From Climacteris rufus (taxonomy: Eukaryota > Chordata > Aves > Passeriformes > Climacteridae): DNA of 64,000 nucleotides. The notes under the pieces are model-generated. The model was not told the DNA's origin. It did no database searches and saw only the letters and a list, made by a program, of their open reading frames with translations. Location: assembly GCA_013398175.1 (NCBI GenBank), contig VZRZ01000595.1, forward strand, positions 1 to 64,000, given 5' to 3'. Every line of letters begins with the position of its first letter. The first letter of the stretch is position 1. Shown in pieces: positions 34,535 through 49,200 of this stretch. Position numbers and translations under genes: made by a program.

Positions 34535-35756
34535 ACTCCTCATTCTATTTGGACCCAGCAACTCTGTATCAAACTAGAATCACTTCTTAATTTTAAGGCT
34601 GGTCTGTCCTTGCTCAATTTTTAAAAAACATTTCATATATTAAAGTCTGAGGCCTGTAGTCACAGCAAGGAAGAGGGAAGAGTGCAAGGCTACACTACTT
34701 GGGTGGTAGTGTCAGACACCCATTTGAGTTAAATGACATGCCATTCCTGACAACAAATATGTTTGTCTGTAAATTGCAAGGCTTCTGGCATGGATGAATT
34801 TCTGAAAAGAGTGTGCTTAAGCATAGATGGGAGTGTGCCAGTGCTGACAGGCAGTTGAATTGTTGTCCTGGTGGAATTATGCCTGGGGAAAACCAAATTT
34901 AATTCAGCAGTTTTTCAAGTTCTGGGCTTTAACCATCTAAAGATCTGGTGGTTGCATTTTTTAACAGTAAGTGACCAACAGTGGATCTGTGACTGTATAT
35001 GTTCACAACTATATAAATAAATAAATGGATGTGGAAAACACGTGTCTCCATAGTTGGCCTGATCTGCCTGTTTACAAAAAGGGATGACCCTACCCCCTCC
35101 CATGGATTTTCCACAAGAGTTTGTCCCCATTTCTTTCATGTGGTTGTTACAGATTTTGTGGTCATATTGTGAGTTAGGTCACTGTTCTTATCAGATACTG
35201 ATTTTTTCTTCAGGTACATATGCAATTCCAGCTTAATGTGCAGCCAATTTCCACAGTTGACAAAAGTATGATAATAATGTGTGGATGTGGACATAAAGGG
35301 GAGTCTGCAATTTTCAGTGGCAGGACATGCTCAAGATTGATTTAAGGCAACTGTGAAACTGTGCTAACTTGAGTAGAAACATGAAGTGTGCAAAAGAAAA
35401 GATCACTAAGAGACAAAGCTGCTGCTTTCCTTTTTCTCAGTTAAGTGAAATATTACTGATCTTGACATAAAGCTGACCATGTTGTTTGTGATGGATATAG
35501 GCTACATAATGAGGGAGAGTCTTGGAAACCATGGAATAAAACAGTAATTCTAAAATAAAGTCTTTTGAAGCGAGGAAATACGTTATTTGAAGCAAGATAT
35601 TTTGAAAAATCACCTCAACTTCAGTCAGTAAGTAATTACTCTAGCATCTCATTCTAAGAACAAACAGAAAAAAGAGGTTTCCCTACTATTTCATATCTGT
35701 TCTGGTGACCACAGAAGGTCTTCCACTGAAGGGATATATTCCTTTAGTAATTTCCC
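34535..35756. other. Intron-like DNA, no gene seen
   Basis: AT-rich sequence. The overlapping small antisense open frames at 34915-35139 lack recognisable domains. Confidence 0.5.
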
Positions 35757-35886
35757 ATAAAAACAAAAACAAAAACAAAAACACAAAACAAAACAAAACC
35801 AAGAAAAAACAAAAGCAAACCAAAACCAAACAAAAAAACCCCCACCAACCAACCAACCAACCAACAACAAAAAAAAAAAAAGCCCA
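35757..35886 (+). repeat. A-rich low-complexity tract with (AACC)n
   Basis: CAAAAA/CAAAA-type repeats (35757-35840), then CCAACCAACCAACCAACC near 35841-35862, then an A run. Open frames on both strands here are low-complexity artefacts. Confidence 0.95.
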
Positions 35887-36077
35887 AACCGAAAAAAGTG
35901 GGAGGATTTAAGTTCAAATGATCCAAATGTGTGGTCTGGATAAAAGAGATATTAATTGATGGATCCTCATGCATTTGTTTTATGTTGAGTTTACTAAAGT
36001 AGAGCATTACAAAGTAGCTAAAAATAGCCATTAAAAATAAGCTATAAAATAGTAGGTGGATCTAGAAGGGTTTTTCT

Positions 36078-36097
36078 GTTGGTTGGTTGGTTGGTTT
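36078..36097 (+). repeat. (GGTT)n microsatellite
   Basis: Five GGTT-type units, complementary to the AACC run about 220 bases upstream. Confidence 0.9.
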
Positions 36098-39000
36098 GTC
36101 TTTTTAACTAAGCCTTTTTTGAATACTTCCCCTTTATTTTTCTGTTTTCTGTCTCCTATGTTAACCATACAAATATTGGTGGGAAGGGATCACAGGAATC
36201 TAACTTTCTGAGATTGAAAACCATAATATGACCTGCACATAACTAGTTTATTAGAATAGAATATTATTAGAATAATACAGTTTTAGCTGTGACTTTGTCT
36301 AGCCAAATCTTAGAAATAAGCTAGGACAAAGATTTCACAGCCTTTCTAGAAACCTATTCCAGTGCTGTGCTGCTTATCAAGAGCAGGTTTTCTTCCAATG
36401 CGAACATCTCAAAATGAAATCTGTGGCCATTGCCCCTTCCTGTGTTCTTGTAACAGCATATTCATAACTCCTTGTTTACTGCAGACTCTTGTTTTCCTGA
36501 TATTTTCTGCTAAATACTTTTTTTTCTTAATCAAGGGAGGATCCTTCTCTTCCAGCTTTAATGCAAATGTTTTTCTTTGACATCATTCAAATAATAAGGA
36601 GTTCACATTTAATTCACATAAATACCATGGATGCCAATAAACTGTTATCTTGGGCTGGGTTTGAATCTGGAGTGTTTACCAGATATGCTGGTAGATACTG
36701 TTATTAACAACCCTGTTTTCAAATTAGCATTGTAATTTATAATTACATATATTTGAATATAACTCTATCCAGATTAATTCCTCTCTGTTACTGTGTATTA
36801 ACTATATGTTATATAACTAACTTATAATACAAATGCTATGCTGTTTTCCATAAATGGACATAGTGTAGTATTCTGATTACATATTAAAGAAGTTTTTGAA
36901 ATTTTCGCACAGCTTATGTGAAGTTCATTTTGAGAGGATTCTCTGTAGCTTCTGAAACCATGTATATCACAGTAGTTTTTCAGTGTCTTTCTGTAACTCT
37001 ATCTTAATATATCATCCATGCTTGGGCATTGATTTGAATTTTATTTCCATTTTTTTCATGTACATATATATGAAATAAAGCAGCTGCAGATAATGTCTTT
37101 AAGTAGAAGGTTGTGGGATTTACCACTTTGCTGAAAAAGATTAACATCATTAGGAGGAAAAAATTGCTTCTATCGTCGAAAAACATCACAGGATTTTTTT
37201 ACCTCTACTACACAAATGCTTATGTCAGCAAAATATACAGGACCACATGAGTGTCAATAAAGAAGTCAGCAGAGTAGTGAGGACTAGCCAGTTCACTATG
37301 TCCCCAGTGTGTGCATTGCAGAAGCAGAGTAAATTTGCAAAAGTAAACCATAGCATGAATGAGGATAGTAGTTGGACTAGGCAGTTCTGATCAAACGAAG
37401 AAATAAATATATCTTCATCTGACTTCCTCTGACTTCTGGTAGCTGGCATCAGAAGATTTTTGTCACCAAGAGACAAAGAATTCAGACCCTGCCTAGGAAT
37501 TTTACAAGTTTTAAACAAGACCCGGTTAAGACACAGCACCTAAATTCTGACCCATAGAACCTAGCTTCTGGCCTGTTCTTCTAACTTAAATGTACACTTT
37601 GTCAGACTGTACAAAAATGAAAGATCATCAAAATGCATTATTTTCTTCACATTTCTGTTTAAGCTGAATTTTGTTTCCAGTGCATGCCCTTCGGGTTCCT
37701 GGATGTCCATATATACCCAATCTGAATTCCTTGTGAAATTTTTCTTTAACCCACAGTTCAAGTGATTTACACAAAAGTGTTTTTATACTTTAAGTTAGCT
37801 ACTCACAGAGATCATTGCTTCTCTGTGATGTAAGAAATGTTTAGGAATGGACACACCAGCACCTACATATTCTCAGTGGATTTATGTTAGAATGTAGAAT
37901 TAAATAAAAATCTGATGCACCATATTGCTACTTAACTGTGGTGAGTAAACTTAGAGTCATCAACACTGTATTCTGTTGGTCTGTCAACTTCTGTCATCTG
38001 CTGCTTGGAGTTACGAAGTTTATTTGATTGACAGGTTTAAGTAGCTGATGCTTTCCCCAGCACACACAGAGCATTAGTTATACCAAAATATATTGTGGAA
38101 CTATGTATGTAGATTGAAGTTGGTTCTGTGATGGGTGGTGAAAAGAGACATTATGTCCCTGGTACTTAACAGAAAAGAAGTGTGAAAGATTGCAGAACTA
38201 TGCCAGAGCCTCCCATTGGTTTTCTTGCTGTCTTCATTTAACACAGGTTTTACTGAAATTTCCTAGTAATTTTTTTCTGCACTCATCACCTGATGTCTAA
38301 ATGTATAACTGCTAAACTGTATAACTGCTGGAGTGGGAATTTCCCAAAAAAGGAATCCAAGAGAATTGTAAAATATCTAATAACGTAATTCCTTAAATCT
38401 TAAACTTCCTTTACAAAGGAAATCAGAATCAGTATTATCTTTTTTTCAGTGTTAATGTTTGAGACACAGAGAGAGGATTCCCTATGCTTAAAAAGAAAAT
38501 TAAAGACCTTGTCAGTTTTTAATGTTTAAACCTTAGGTTTAAATAAATGGTTCATGAGAAGTGTCATGGGGAGGCCTACCCTAATTTACTTATGTGTGTA
38601 TGCATATATGTGCTTGCTCTTCCCATACCAGATAGGTAGTGTGTTTCCAGAATGAACAGTGCCCTTTGACCTCTATTAATCTGTGTCAAAAAAGAAAGGT
38701 ATGTTTTTGTCCTGTTTATTAGAAATAATAAAATATACATTTAGATGTTGCAACCTCAGGATAAAGAAAGTACATATGTAAATATATTAAATTCTTTTTT
38801 GTACCTCTAGACTTTTTCTTCCAACGTAATTTCTGTATCTTTTATAAAACAGATCAGGTATTATCTCCATTTTACAGATGTGGAAAAAGAGGTTTAATGT
38901 GAGTCTTGGAATAAATCAGTGGTAGAGTTTGAAGCAGAACTTTGATATTTTGCCTTCCAGACATTAATGTGATTCATTCATATGTGTGTACTTTGTGGCA

Positions 39001-42000
39001 GAGGAATTTTTAAAAGCTATTTCCATTTCTTTCAACTTAAACCTCACAAAAGTAACAGAAACAGAGGGAAGCAAATCCCATCCTTTATCGAATGCCACGT
39101 GAAAGAAATTGATGGGTTTTGTCTTTGTTTACAAGCACAATGCTCAGATGGAAAAAATGTTATGCTCTTAAAAGCAGGCTTATAGTAAAAATAGAAATGA
39201 ATAAAACAGTAACATGGAAATTGTGTAAGAAAAACATATATGAAGTTTTTGCAATTACATTGCCAGTACCTTGTGTTATCTACATCAGGTAGATAAAAAT
39301 GTCAGTTCTTCCATTTAAAACCAATGGATCTTTTGACTTGAAGGAACCTCATATGCCCTACCTTCAAAGCCTCTTTCTCGAGGTATTAGCACATCAGAGG
39401 TTTATCTTACAGATTTTTGGTTCATATGTATATATTTTATATCTTTTCATAATTGCATTTTCATATTTTCATAAATAATTTCACTAACCAACATTTCCTT
39501 TCTCTTCTTATATGTGAGGGCTTTGGTAAGTGGATATTTTATTTTTTTTTATTTGTTTTTTTTAAAGCCTGTATTTTTTCAGTGTCTTGTCCATGGGAAG
39601 GCCATCATGTTGTTCAGATGTGTCCTTTTTAGAACCAAAAGGCCTGAAAGCATAGTAGTTTGTAGCATTAAAAAAATAAAGTGCAACTGCAATATAGAAA
39701 ATAATTCCCATATTGGTATATAGTCTGGTAAGAACTGAAGGAAAGCCTAGGAAAGTGGTTCTTCAGACCTAAATGCTGGAGGAATTTGTTTTAAAACAGA
39801 CTGTTCCAGTTTTACTGCCCATCCAATTGCAGAGTGATTCTATTGTGCAAAGCTGCCCTTGCCCAGTGGAACCCCAGTAGGAATGGCATCTGTGGATAGT
39901 GGGGAAGAGGGATTCTGTGGCCAGGACCTGGGCCTCATGTGCACAAAATAGGTTGTAGGTATAGCCAAGGACAGATTGTCCTTCTGTCCAAGGACAGAAA
40001 AGTCCTCATGTTAAGATTTTCAAAATATACTGCTAGGAACTTGCACGGTTGTCAGCTTCTTTAATAACACTGGTTTGCAAGTTACTTTATCCATAGTCCC
40101 ATTGGTTTGAAAATCACCTAAAATCAGAGCATTTAAGGTAAATTGTAAGGGTGTGTACTGTACACAGTCATTGTCATGAATGGGCATATAACATGGGAAC
40201 TCCAATGCCCTTCTTTGTGTACTCGAAGGGGAATGTTATAAATAAAATCTTGTAGAGGTCCCTGAGAAGATGTAGCCATGCTTTAAAAAAAGAAAAAAGC
40301 TTTGACTTTTTAATGCCAAGTCTCCCTTAAATGAGAGTTTCAGGTTCCTGTAGGACTGTCTTTGGAGTTTTCTCACTCTGTGGGAGCTATGCTATTTATC
40401 CTGCAGATTGCTCTCTTAGGTTTCTTTCAGATGAGAACACAAGAACTCAAGTCTAGTCTGTGTATGGAGATTATAGTTCCATATGCTACAGTACGATTGC
40501 TTGCTCCAGATAAACTGTGTGATAAAAATAGTCAGTAGAATCCAATTAAAATAGGGAAGAAGGATTAGAATGCAGATAGAGTAAAAGAACAGAAAACTCT
40601 AAGATGATAAAATAGTAATATATTACACATTTTAATCAAGGCTTGGAGCAAGATGGATCCCACAAGAATCAGCAGAAAATGGAATTGTGCTACATGACAG
40701 CAGGGGTCCTTTTATTTGGTCTCAGCTGCCTTGACAGTATAACTGAACCATGATTTAAGAAAGGATAAAGACCAGCAATATTATTTTACAGAGAGTAAAT
40801 ACTACCACAGAAAACCCCTCTACCAACCCATCTATGTCACTCAAATATTGAGTATATGAGAGGTGGGCATGCAGTTGAAAAAAGTAGAAATCTGTGAGGA
40901 ATATTTGTGAATAGTTCTAATTTGAGTTGAGTAGTTGGCTAAAGATAACCCTAGGGATTCTTTTGTAATATGAAGAATTAATTGAAATGTGTATTTCTGT
41001 TATCTTTCCAATAACTGGATAGCTTCTCTGTTTCTAACAAAAGAAAATTTCCTGTCACAGGATATTAAACTGATTTCCACTGTCTTACAAATTTAATTTT
41101 TTCAACAAATGGATAAAAACTCATCAAAAAAAGACACATTTAAGCATGCTGTAAGATTTAAAGGGTAGAAAATATGGTCCTGCTAACTGTTATTCGAAGT
41201 CACCCCTGGTTCCTGCTGGTGTGGTGCCTGAGAACTAGTAAATTTCAAGTGGCTTTTCCTTGAACAGCTGAAGGCACTGCAAAGATACCAAGATTACTGT
41301 TAATATACTTGGAGTAGAAAAAGTTACATTTTCTGCTAGGTAATGCTGAGTGGAATTATCTGCTGCCCTAAAGTAGTAGTTATATGGAAAGATACTAAGC
41401 AGATATAAGGATCAGTCTTTGAAGTTTACAAAGACACAGACTGCATGAAAATGGCTACTTCATACCCAAACCAACATTTAATAGATTCCCTATGTAATAC
41501 AAACATGGGAAACACATGAAGTGTAGATTAAAATAAGAATATACTTATTAATTCTCCCCTTTAACATTTGTGAAAAAGGTCCCATGCTGAAAATATGAAT
41601 ACATGAACATTTCAGAGGGAATAAATTTGTATATTCTTTTCAGAATCTTACTTCAAGTCCTTTATGTAGCACTCAAAGAATGCAGGGGCTAATTAATACT
41701 TATGTGTAGTGTTAGATTTCACGAAGGTTCAAAGGCAGTTCTTGTATTATTAGGTTATCCTAGGAGAAGGAAGACACTTGGTAATTGGCATTTCAGTCAC
41801 GATTTATGGTAGTGTAAAAGAAATTCTCTTAGACTCAAAATTAGGCATGGGATTATAAGGAGAGGGTACACTATTAGTGCACTACAAAAGCTGAGGTGTT
41901 TCTAGACACAATTCTGCACTAGTTAGAGAAAGAATGAGAGAAGAATGAATGTTCTTTCTTTAGCAGAAAATGCAAACAAAACATTAGAATTAAAACTTCC

Positions 42001-45000
42001 AAATGGACAGATGTGGCTTCAGGCATTTTGTTCTTTGCTGATTCTACAGTGGCCATTGCACTGTTGGAAGCCTTTTCCACAGAAAATTACTCTGAAGAAA
42101 ATTCTCAGTCTATCCCACTGTGTCTGTAGAAATGATACCAGGTCTACCTTGCAATTTTGTTTATTGACATTGGAGTAATGGCTTCTGTTGTCCTCCATAA
42201 AAGGAGGCCTTTTTTTTCTTGCCCCAGGGTGTAAGGAGAAGATTATTATTGTATTCTTAGTAACTAGAGTTATGTGTTCCCACCCAAATTTATTGTGTAA
42301 AACTTTCCAATCATTTTTTCTCACTTTGGGAACAGCCTTTGATTTGTTTCTTAAGAGTTTTCGTTGTTACACAACTTTTTGTCTCTTACTGCTAAATGTA
42401 CTTCTTGCTATTCTGTTTGCAACCCAAGATCCCTCTGTGCTCTACTGCTCCCACTTCACCTATTCCTTACCCTCTCCCCTGATGTGAGGAATACAGTGCA
42501 TCTCCATGGGTCACTGCCCAAACACTTGGATCATCTAGTTCTCTCCTCACCTTCCTGGCTTCCCCTCATCATGTGGTATGGGTTTCAAAAGCAGAAGGAC
42601 TGCCAGAACTGGTGTTCTCTTGATCACCCTTTCCTCTGCATTTAGGCTTCAGCAAATGTCTAAACAATACATCTGCTTACTGTTCTTTTATCTTTTTCCC
42701 ATATAAAAGTCTCTCTCTTACTTCATCCATTCAGGAAATTCCTGATTTTAACCCTTTCTCTCTTGACAATGTCTGTGTCTATGCCCTTGTTCTCTTTGTC
42801 CATAAAAGGAGCTTCTCCTGCCGCACCATCTGCTCCATCTCGTGTATCAAAATCCCCCCAATTTTGTGTAAAAGGAGTGCTGCATTTCATTGCTACCTAT
42901 TTGCAAAATTAGGTTTCCTGGCAGTACCTATTCTAAATTCCTCCCTTTTCCAGATTTCCACTGATTGATAAATCATTCTCTTCAATTCTATGTCTCAGTA
43001 ATTAGACTCCATGGAATGGATGATTAAGTGTGTCACTGTTACTTGGGAAGCATTAGTAGGTGTCTTTGTCAGCCAGCTGGGTTGGTTGTGAATTTGTACA
43101 GTTACAGGCAGTCTAACCTGTCACTCTTCAACCAACCTATCTAGCTCTGATTTTTTGTGCCCTTCTCTGCCTTCATCTTTCCCGGGCCAACTGATTTGGA
43201 GAACATTTACGTTTTAGAATTAGTTTTAAAGATTACAGCCAATTGTCACAGTACTTATAGCTATGCTCATGAATGTTATCAACTTGGTAAGTCTGCAAAG
43301 ACCTTACATTTCAAATGGATTTTTGTATGGATGCCAATCATCTATGTCTTGTCAGTACTATTGCTAGAGGTCTCATTGTATAATGTGGAACTGTATGTTT
43401 CAGGGGACAGTCCTTGCAGAATCAAAAAGTGTGGAAGGTCTCCATTATCTGAACAGTCTGTCACAACTTCTGTTAATCAGAAAAAACTGCATAAAAAGTT
43501 GTTGCTATACATAAATGTGGGGAACCTGAAAACTTTTTGATTGTGGGGGGCAACAGAGGGGAGAGGAGCGTTTTGCTGACTTTCTGAGCAGGGAGGACAG
43601 CCAAAGGAAAACCAAAGAGATGTGTATTTGATTCATATTTCTGAAAAACAGACCATTTGTTTCCACCTGAGAGTCCATTGCTAAAACCTTTAATAATGCA
43701 AATAAATATCATATTAGTGACAGTAGTACCACTGAAGCTTGATAAAATCCTATTGGAAGACCTGAAGAATTTCTTTCCTTGATGTGTCACCCCATGCATT
43801 TTTAAAGCAACGTGCAGGGATTCATCTGCATGCAGTTCTGACTGATTTTAATGGAATGTAAAGATGTGACGTGTGATGGCACTGTGTCTACTTTTATAAG
43901 GAAGAAAAGGAGGGTTTCCACTAATAGGCACAGCTTTAACAGAGAAGTATAAAGAGATACTGATATAATTTAATTTTCATGAATGATAAAGTAAATTTGT
44001 GTAGGGATGTTCAAACTGGCTTATATTCTAAGCCAGATGTCTTTGGCAGTTGCAAGCAGAAATTGTACACCAGTTTGCACGTTTTCTCTCTAATTCTAAA
44101 CCATGGTATGTTGTCACCAATTTGCTGACAGCCATCTGCTCAGACCTCATTTGATCTTTGCACTCAGTCACAGTTCAATTAAGGGGACAAAATATATGTA
44201 ATGGAGGGAAATTATTTTTCTGTTTGTCTCATGGAGAAAATAAATATTCTTAAATATTCTTTCTCACAAAATATATATTAAAAGATACTGAAATCATGCA
44301 CATATTCTGTTCTCTTCATGAAACAGGAAGAATTTTAAATGTACTACTGTGACTATAGATACAGATGCACTGTCTGTTGTATTTGCATGTCTGTATATAT
44401 AACATATGTATAATTTACAAATATATAAATACACTACTACAGCTCTCACATGTATTTAGGGGCCCTTTTGTAGCAAAGTCTCTGGTGAACAAATTTAGGT
44501 GACACGCAAGAACTACTTCAACATACTAGAACAAAAGAATACAGTAAAACTGTAAAACAAAGAGTATTCAAAATATTATTTCATATTCTCATATGTAACT
44601 GAACAGTTTCTTGATTCAATGCATAGTAGTACTATTACTACACAAATATAAAATTTAATTTTTCAGTTTATTGTGCTTTTTTGTTATTTACAGTATTTCT
44701 CAGTTATTCAGCTAATTCATGCCTTGGAATACTGCCTGTATGGAAATGAAACAGGTAACCTGTTCTGTACTATGGAAAGCTGGGAGTCTAAGATGCAAAA
44801 AATACATTTTGCATTCTGCCTTCAATACTGTAATCACTGAAGGCCTTGATCTTACTAATTTGGCTTTACACGCACTGAAATTGAACAGATCAAAGGTGTG
44901 TGGCCTGACGGTATTATATGAGAAGGGCAAATTAGTTCTCATTCTAATAGGATGCTGTGTAGCATGGATTTTAGTAACACACATAAAATGGTAAGTGTAA

Positions 45001-45014
45001 ATGATACATATAGC
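36098..45014. other. Intron-like DNA, no gene seen
   Basis: About 8.9 kb of AT-rich sequence without a recognised exon or mobile element. A pyrimidine-rich stretch lies at about 42420-42850. The + strand open frame at 43157-43540 (127 residues) has no recognisable domain and no splice or promoter context that I can identify. Confidence 0.5.
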
Positions 45015-46220
45015 TAAAATATTGTTTTTAGGACCACATGGATTTTTGGAGGACAGTTTGTGATAAGCCAAGCCTTCTATGATGAGGTGACAGACTTGGT
45101 GGATGAAAGGAGAAGAGTGGATGTTATTTATTTTAGCCTTATTAAGATGCTGTCTCTGTAACATCCTCAAAGAAAAGCTGTTTAAATACAGGTTAGATAA
45201 GTGGACAGCAAGATAGATTAAACTGAATGGAAATGTCCAAATGGTTGTATCAGTGGCACAAAGTCCATCTGGAGGCAGGTCATTAGTGATCACTAGACAG
45301 GGACTAGTGGTCAGTGCTGAGGCCAATACTGCATAACATCTTTGTTAATGACGCGGATGATGGGGCAGAGTGCACCCTCAGTAAGTTTGCAGGCAATATA
45401 GATTTGGACAGAGTGGCTGATATGCCAGATGGCTGTGCCAGAAAGGCATTGCCAGGCTGGAGAAATGGACAAACCTCATGAAGTTCAGCAAAAGGAAGTG
45501 CAAAATCCGGCACATGAGGAAGGGCAGTCCCATGCACCAGTACAAACTAGGGCCAAATCGCTGGAAAACAGATTTGCAGAAAAGGGCCTGGGTGTCCTGG
45601 TGGACAAGTTGAGCATGAGCCAGCAATGTGGCAAAAAAAGCGAGTGGGGTGCTTTAGTTTGAGTGTCCACAGCAGGTTGAGGGAGGTGATAATTCCCTGT
45701 CAGCTCAGCAGTGATGAGAGCTCACCTGAAGAACTGAGTCTAGTTCTGGGCTATTCAGTACAAGAGAGACATGACCCATGTTGGAGCAAGTCCAGGAAAT
45801 GACTGTAAAGATGATTAAGGAATTGGAGTGTCTGTCCTATAAGTAGAAGCTGAGAGGGCTGGGATTGCTTAGCCTTGAGACATCTCAAGGAGATTTTATC
45901 AATGTGTGTAAATATGTGTCAGGGAGTGATACAGAAGATATATCCAAACTTTTTTCAATGGTTTCCAGTGACAGGACAAGAGGTAACAGGCACAAATCAG
46001 TATACAGGAAATTCCATTTAAACAGAATAAATTTTTTTTTTTTTATTATGAATGTTGTCAAACAGTGGAATATATTGCCTAGAGGGGCCATTAGAACTTG
46101 CATCCTTAGGGATACTAAAAACTGAGCTCCACAGTCCTGGGAACATGCTCCCATGACCCTACTTGAGTAGGGGTTTGATCGAGATATGAGGTCCCTTTCA
46201 GTCTCAATGATTCTTTAATC
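45015..46220 (+). mobile_element. CR1 LINE fragment (RT C-terminal part plus 3' end)
   Basis: A degraded CR1 copy. From 5' to 3' it keeps the LVDERRRVDV-like segment (near 45090-45130) and a region equivalent to LFNxFxNDxDDGAECTLSKFA (near 45325-45390), with the catalytic aspartates no longer readable in one frame. It also keeps the LMKFSKRKCKIRHMRKG-type segment (near 45476-45525), the LGVLVDKLSMSQQC segment (near 45587-45630), and the GTPSDR-equivalent GNRHKS stretch near 45984-46000. It ends near GGTCCCTTTCAGTCTCAATGATTC (46190-46213). Several stops and frameshifts are present. An A/T-rich insertion lies at 46026-46050. The 204-residue antisense open frame at 44712-45326 runs partly across this element and is not a gene. 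Confidence 0.85.
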
Positions 46221-49200
46221 CTTTGAAGACAGTGTTAAGAACTCTGTATGGAAATTGCTAATTTGTGATCTCACATTTTACCAGAATATGTTGAAAATTT
46301 ATAATCCTTATCAGTGTGTGTTTTTAAAGCATTACAGCAGAATAGTGAGAAGTAAATCAGTTCAACGAATGAAAATTGAGCTTCATGTTTATTCAAGCTC
46401 ATCAGTTGAAACACTTTAAACTATTTTAATTTGAATCCTCAGGGTAAATGTAAGTGCACAGAATCTCTTATATATGGTAAGATCAGTTCTTCTGTTTGCA
46501 CTTTGATTTCATAAAGTTAAACTCAGTTTGGATTGTTTTTGTCAGTTAAATGATAATAAATAAATGGATTACTTTTATTAGCCTACGTAACATGCCTTTT
46601 GTTGCCTCTTGTAAAAGAACACAGCATACATCTCAGTCTTTCTGTTTAGGTTGACAGTGTTGGAGGCTCAGGGGCACAGTAACTAATTCTGACTTTTCTG
46701 TGTGGTTTCAGTGGACATTGATTTTGAAGTTACTGCAAAAATAGTAATATGCTTCATATTCTATAGTGTCCAAGACAATGCATATCAGGGGTTTTTTTTT
46801 CAAAAAACAAAAAATTTTGTCAAGACCAAAGTCATCAGTAAATTGCATCTCGAGGCTCTGATTTTTCCAGTCTCTATCCTACCTTTGAGAAATTCTGATT
46901 TTTTTTTTTTTTCCATTTCTCATTCTCTTTCCTTTTTTTTTCTCCTTCAGTGGGATGAACTGGGATAGACAAGTCATACATGTCTGTGTCTCACCCTCTG
47001 TTTGCAAATGAGGGAAGTGAATGAGTAGGGGAAACCAAACCTGGTGTCTTCTGAGTATGAAGACCCTGGTATTCAGACATGGAGACAGAATAAAAATGGA
47101 TAATTTTAGCCATGTCCTGCAAGGGAAATTGTAAATTGTAAATTGATCTAAGAACAGAAGACACGTGATTTGGGAGAATTCCTGTGTGCAGAAAACTGTT
47201 GTTTCTCAGAGGTTGTTTTGCTTTTCCTTTTTAGGCCTGCCTGGCTGCCCAGGCCCACACTACTGCACTGCAAAGGTTTTAATGAAGATCATGTGGTTAA
47301 TAAATAAAAAGAAATAACTGTAAAGAGTGCAGTGCTGCTTGCTTCTTCACACATAGGGTACTCTTTCTACAGATAAGGTATTTGCACAACTGGGATTTTG
47401 CCCTTCAAAATTTTTGCCAGAATACAGACAGAATACATTTGAAAATCAGTGGGTGTCTAACTCAGACTGGGCATGTAAATACCTTTGAAAATGAGATGTC
47501 TATTAAGTCTTTGTGCTTTGGATTTTTGATTCAGTGGGAGTTCTGACATGGATGTCAAGGAGACAGAATTTCATCTCCACCTGTGTTTTTCCTGTTCTCC
47601 TTTGCAAAACAACCTTTTGTGACAGCTCTGGGAAAAAAAGGAAATTAATTACTAAGCTAGGAGGATGCTTATATATTTCATACAATAAAATATTGGGGCA
47701 AGCCTGTATCAATTTTTTCACTCCGTCTTCCAATCTGTACAACTGACGGAGTTTTGCTGTAAAAATCAGAAAAGTCCCTACAGATTCTCAATGCTGGGAG
47801 CTGTAGAGAGGTGAAGTAATATTACTAGATAATTGATATACCCTTTTTCAGATGTGTCTGTTACTTTGTAAGGATTATAATTAGCTTTGCTATCAAGCTT
47901 CGTCCAGTTAGGGTTTCTTACTCTGTCTTTTTTTGTTGAAGTTAAATATGCAGCAGGATGTATGTAATGTTACTCAGTAGGAATAGAGAAAATCATCTCT
48001 AAGTAAAAGCAAGCCATCTCTACCACCAAACATCAAAAATTACTTTTCCACTTCCTTTGGAAGGAAAAGAGGATGACTACCGAACAGTACTGTAATGCAC
48101 TGTGGTTTAGGTTAACTGACATAAATGGGTACTGAAACATTTGTTTTCCATTTGGCTTTTCTCTGGACAAATGGGTCCAGCGTCAATTCTTTTTCAGTCT
48201 GCATGCTCTGTTGTGTCTGGACAGCTATTGCTTCAAATTGGGTTTATTTTCTAGTTGTATAAAAGTGGATAGAGTGCATTAAGTTACTCCCTGTCGTGCA
48301 CAGCTGGAAGCAATTCAGTGCTGCAACATTTTGTTTTGTTTTGTCCCAGTTTTTTCTCCCCACTGTGTTCCCACAGCCTAGCATAGCTCTGTGCCGCAGC
48401 AGACAAGTCTCTCTTTTTCCAGTGACACTTCTTAGAACATCGGAAATTGACACATTCTCTTTTGTCTTTTTAGTACAAATTCAGTGGCAAACAGCTCTGC
48501 TTGACTGCACGAACATTTCAAAGTGCTCTATAGACTAGGAAGATTGGCTTGAAAACTTAGACATATTTAGGCAGGCTGTTTTATTTGCTTCTTTGAAGAG
48601 ACTAGGGATATTTTGAGAAGATTGAAGGAAGTATACAGTGCCAAATATTGGTCTGTTTAGAAGAGAGAAGAGGAATATGCAGGTCTTAATAGAGCTTTCC
48701 TTGAAGGAGAAAAGCATTCTCTCAGTTCTAATGCTTTAATAAGACGCAAAGAAATCCCAGAGTTGGTAAACCAGTTTGTCCTCTATCTTGGAAGTACTTA
48801 AAAAATAATATTAAAAATCAATACTGATTTTTTTGTAGTTACCATTTTGTTTATATGTGCAGGCACTTCAATTATTTATATTAATTTTACCCTCGATAAA
48901 ATGAGATGCTGATGTAATCTCTGTATAATCACAATCTAAATGTTAAATAATACTGAATGCAAATTTTAGTGTGCCAATCACTTTCTGTCAAGAAGAAGGG
49001 TTAGTGGTTCTATAAATATCTTTGCAGTGGTGTTTGTTCCAGTTTTCTTCTCTCTTCCCAGTCTCCCCCCACTCAGAGAATTCTTTCCTTCATCTCCATG
49101 CAAAGATCTCTGTTGCTGTCTTCCATTTCCTATCAGCCAAATATGGTGGTCCCTTGATTCTCATTTTAGATTGCTCTTTCCTCCATGCAGTAGCAGAAGT

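Noticed and set aside
35705..36031. Lys/Asn/Thr-rich and Phe-rich open frames on opposite strands
   Set aside because: They are translations of a CAAAA/AACC low-complexity tract.
43157..43540. 127-residue + strand open frame with hydrophobic stretch
   Set aside because: No recognised family, codon pattern or splice context; compatible with chance in intron DNA.
44712..45326. Longest open frame in the window (204 residues, - strand)
   Set aside because: It runs antisense across the 5' part of a CR1 element and adjoining intron, has no recognisable domain and no splice or promoter context.
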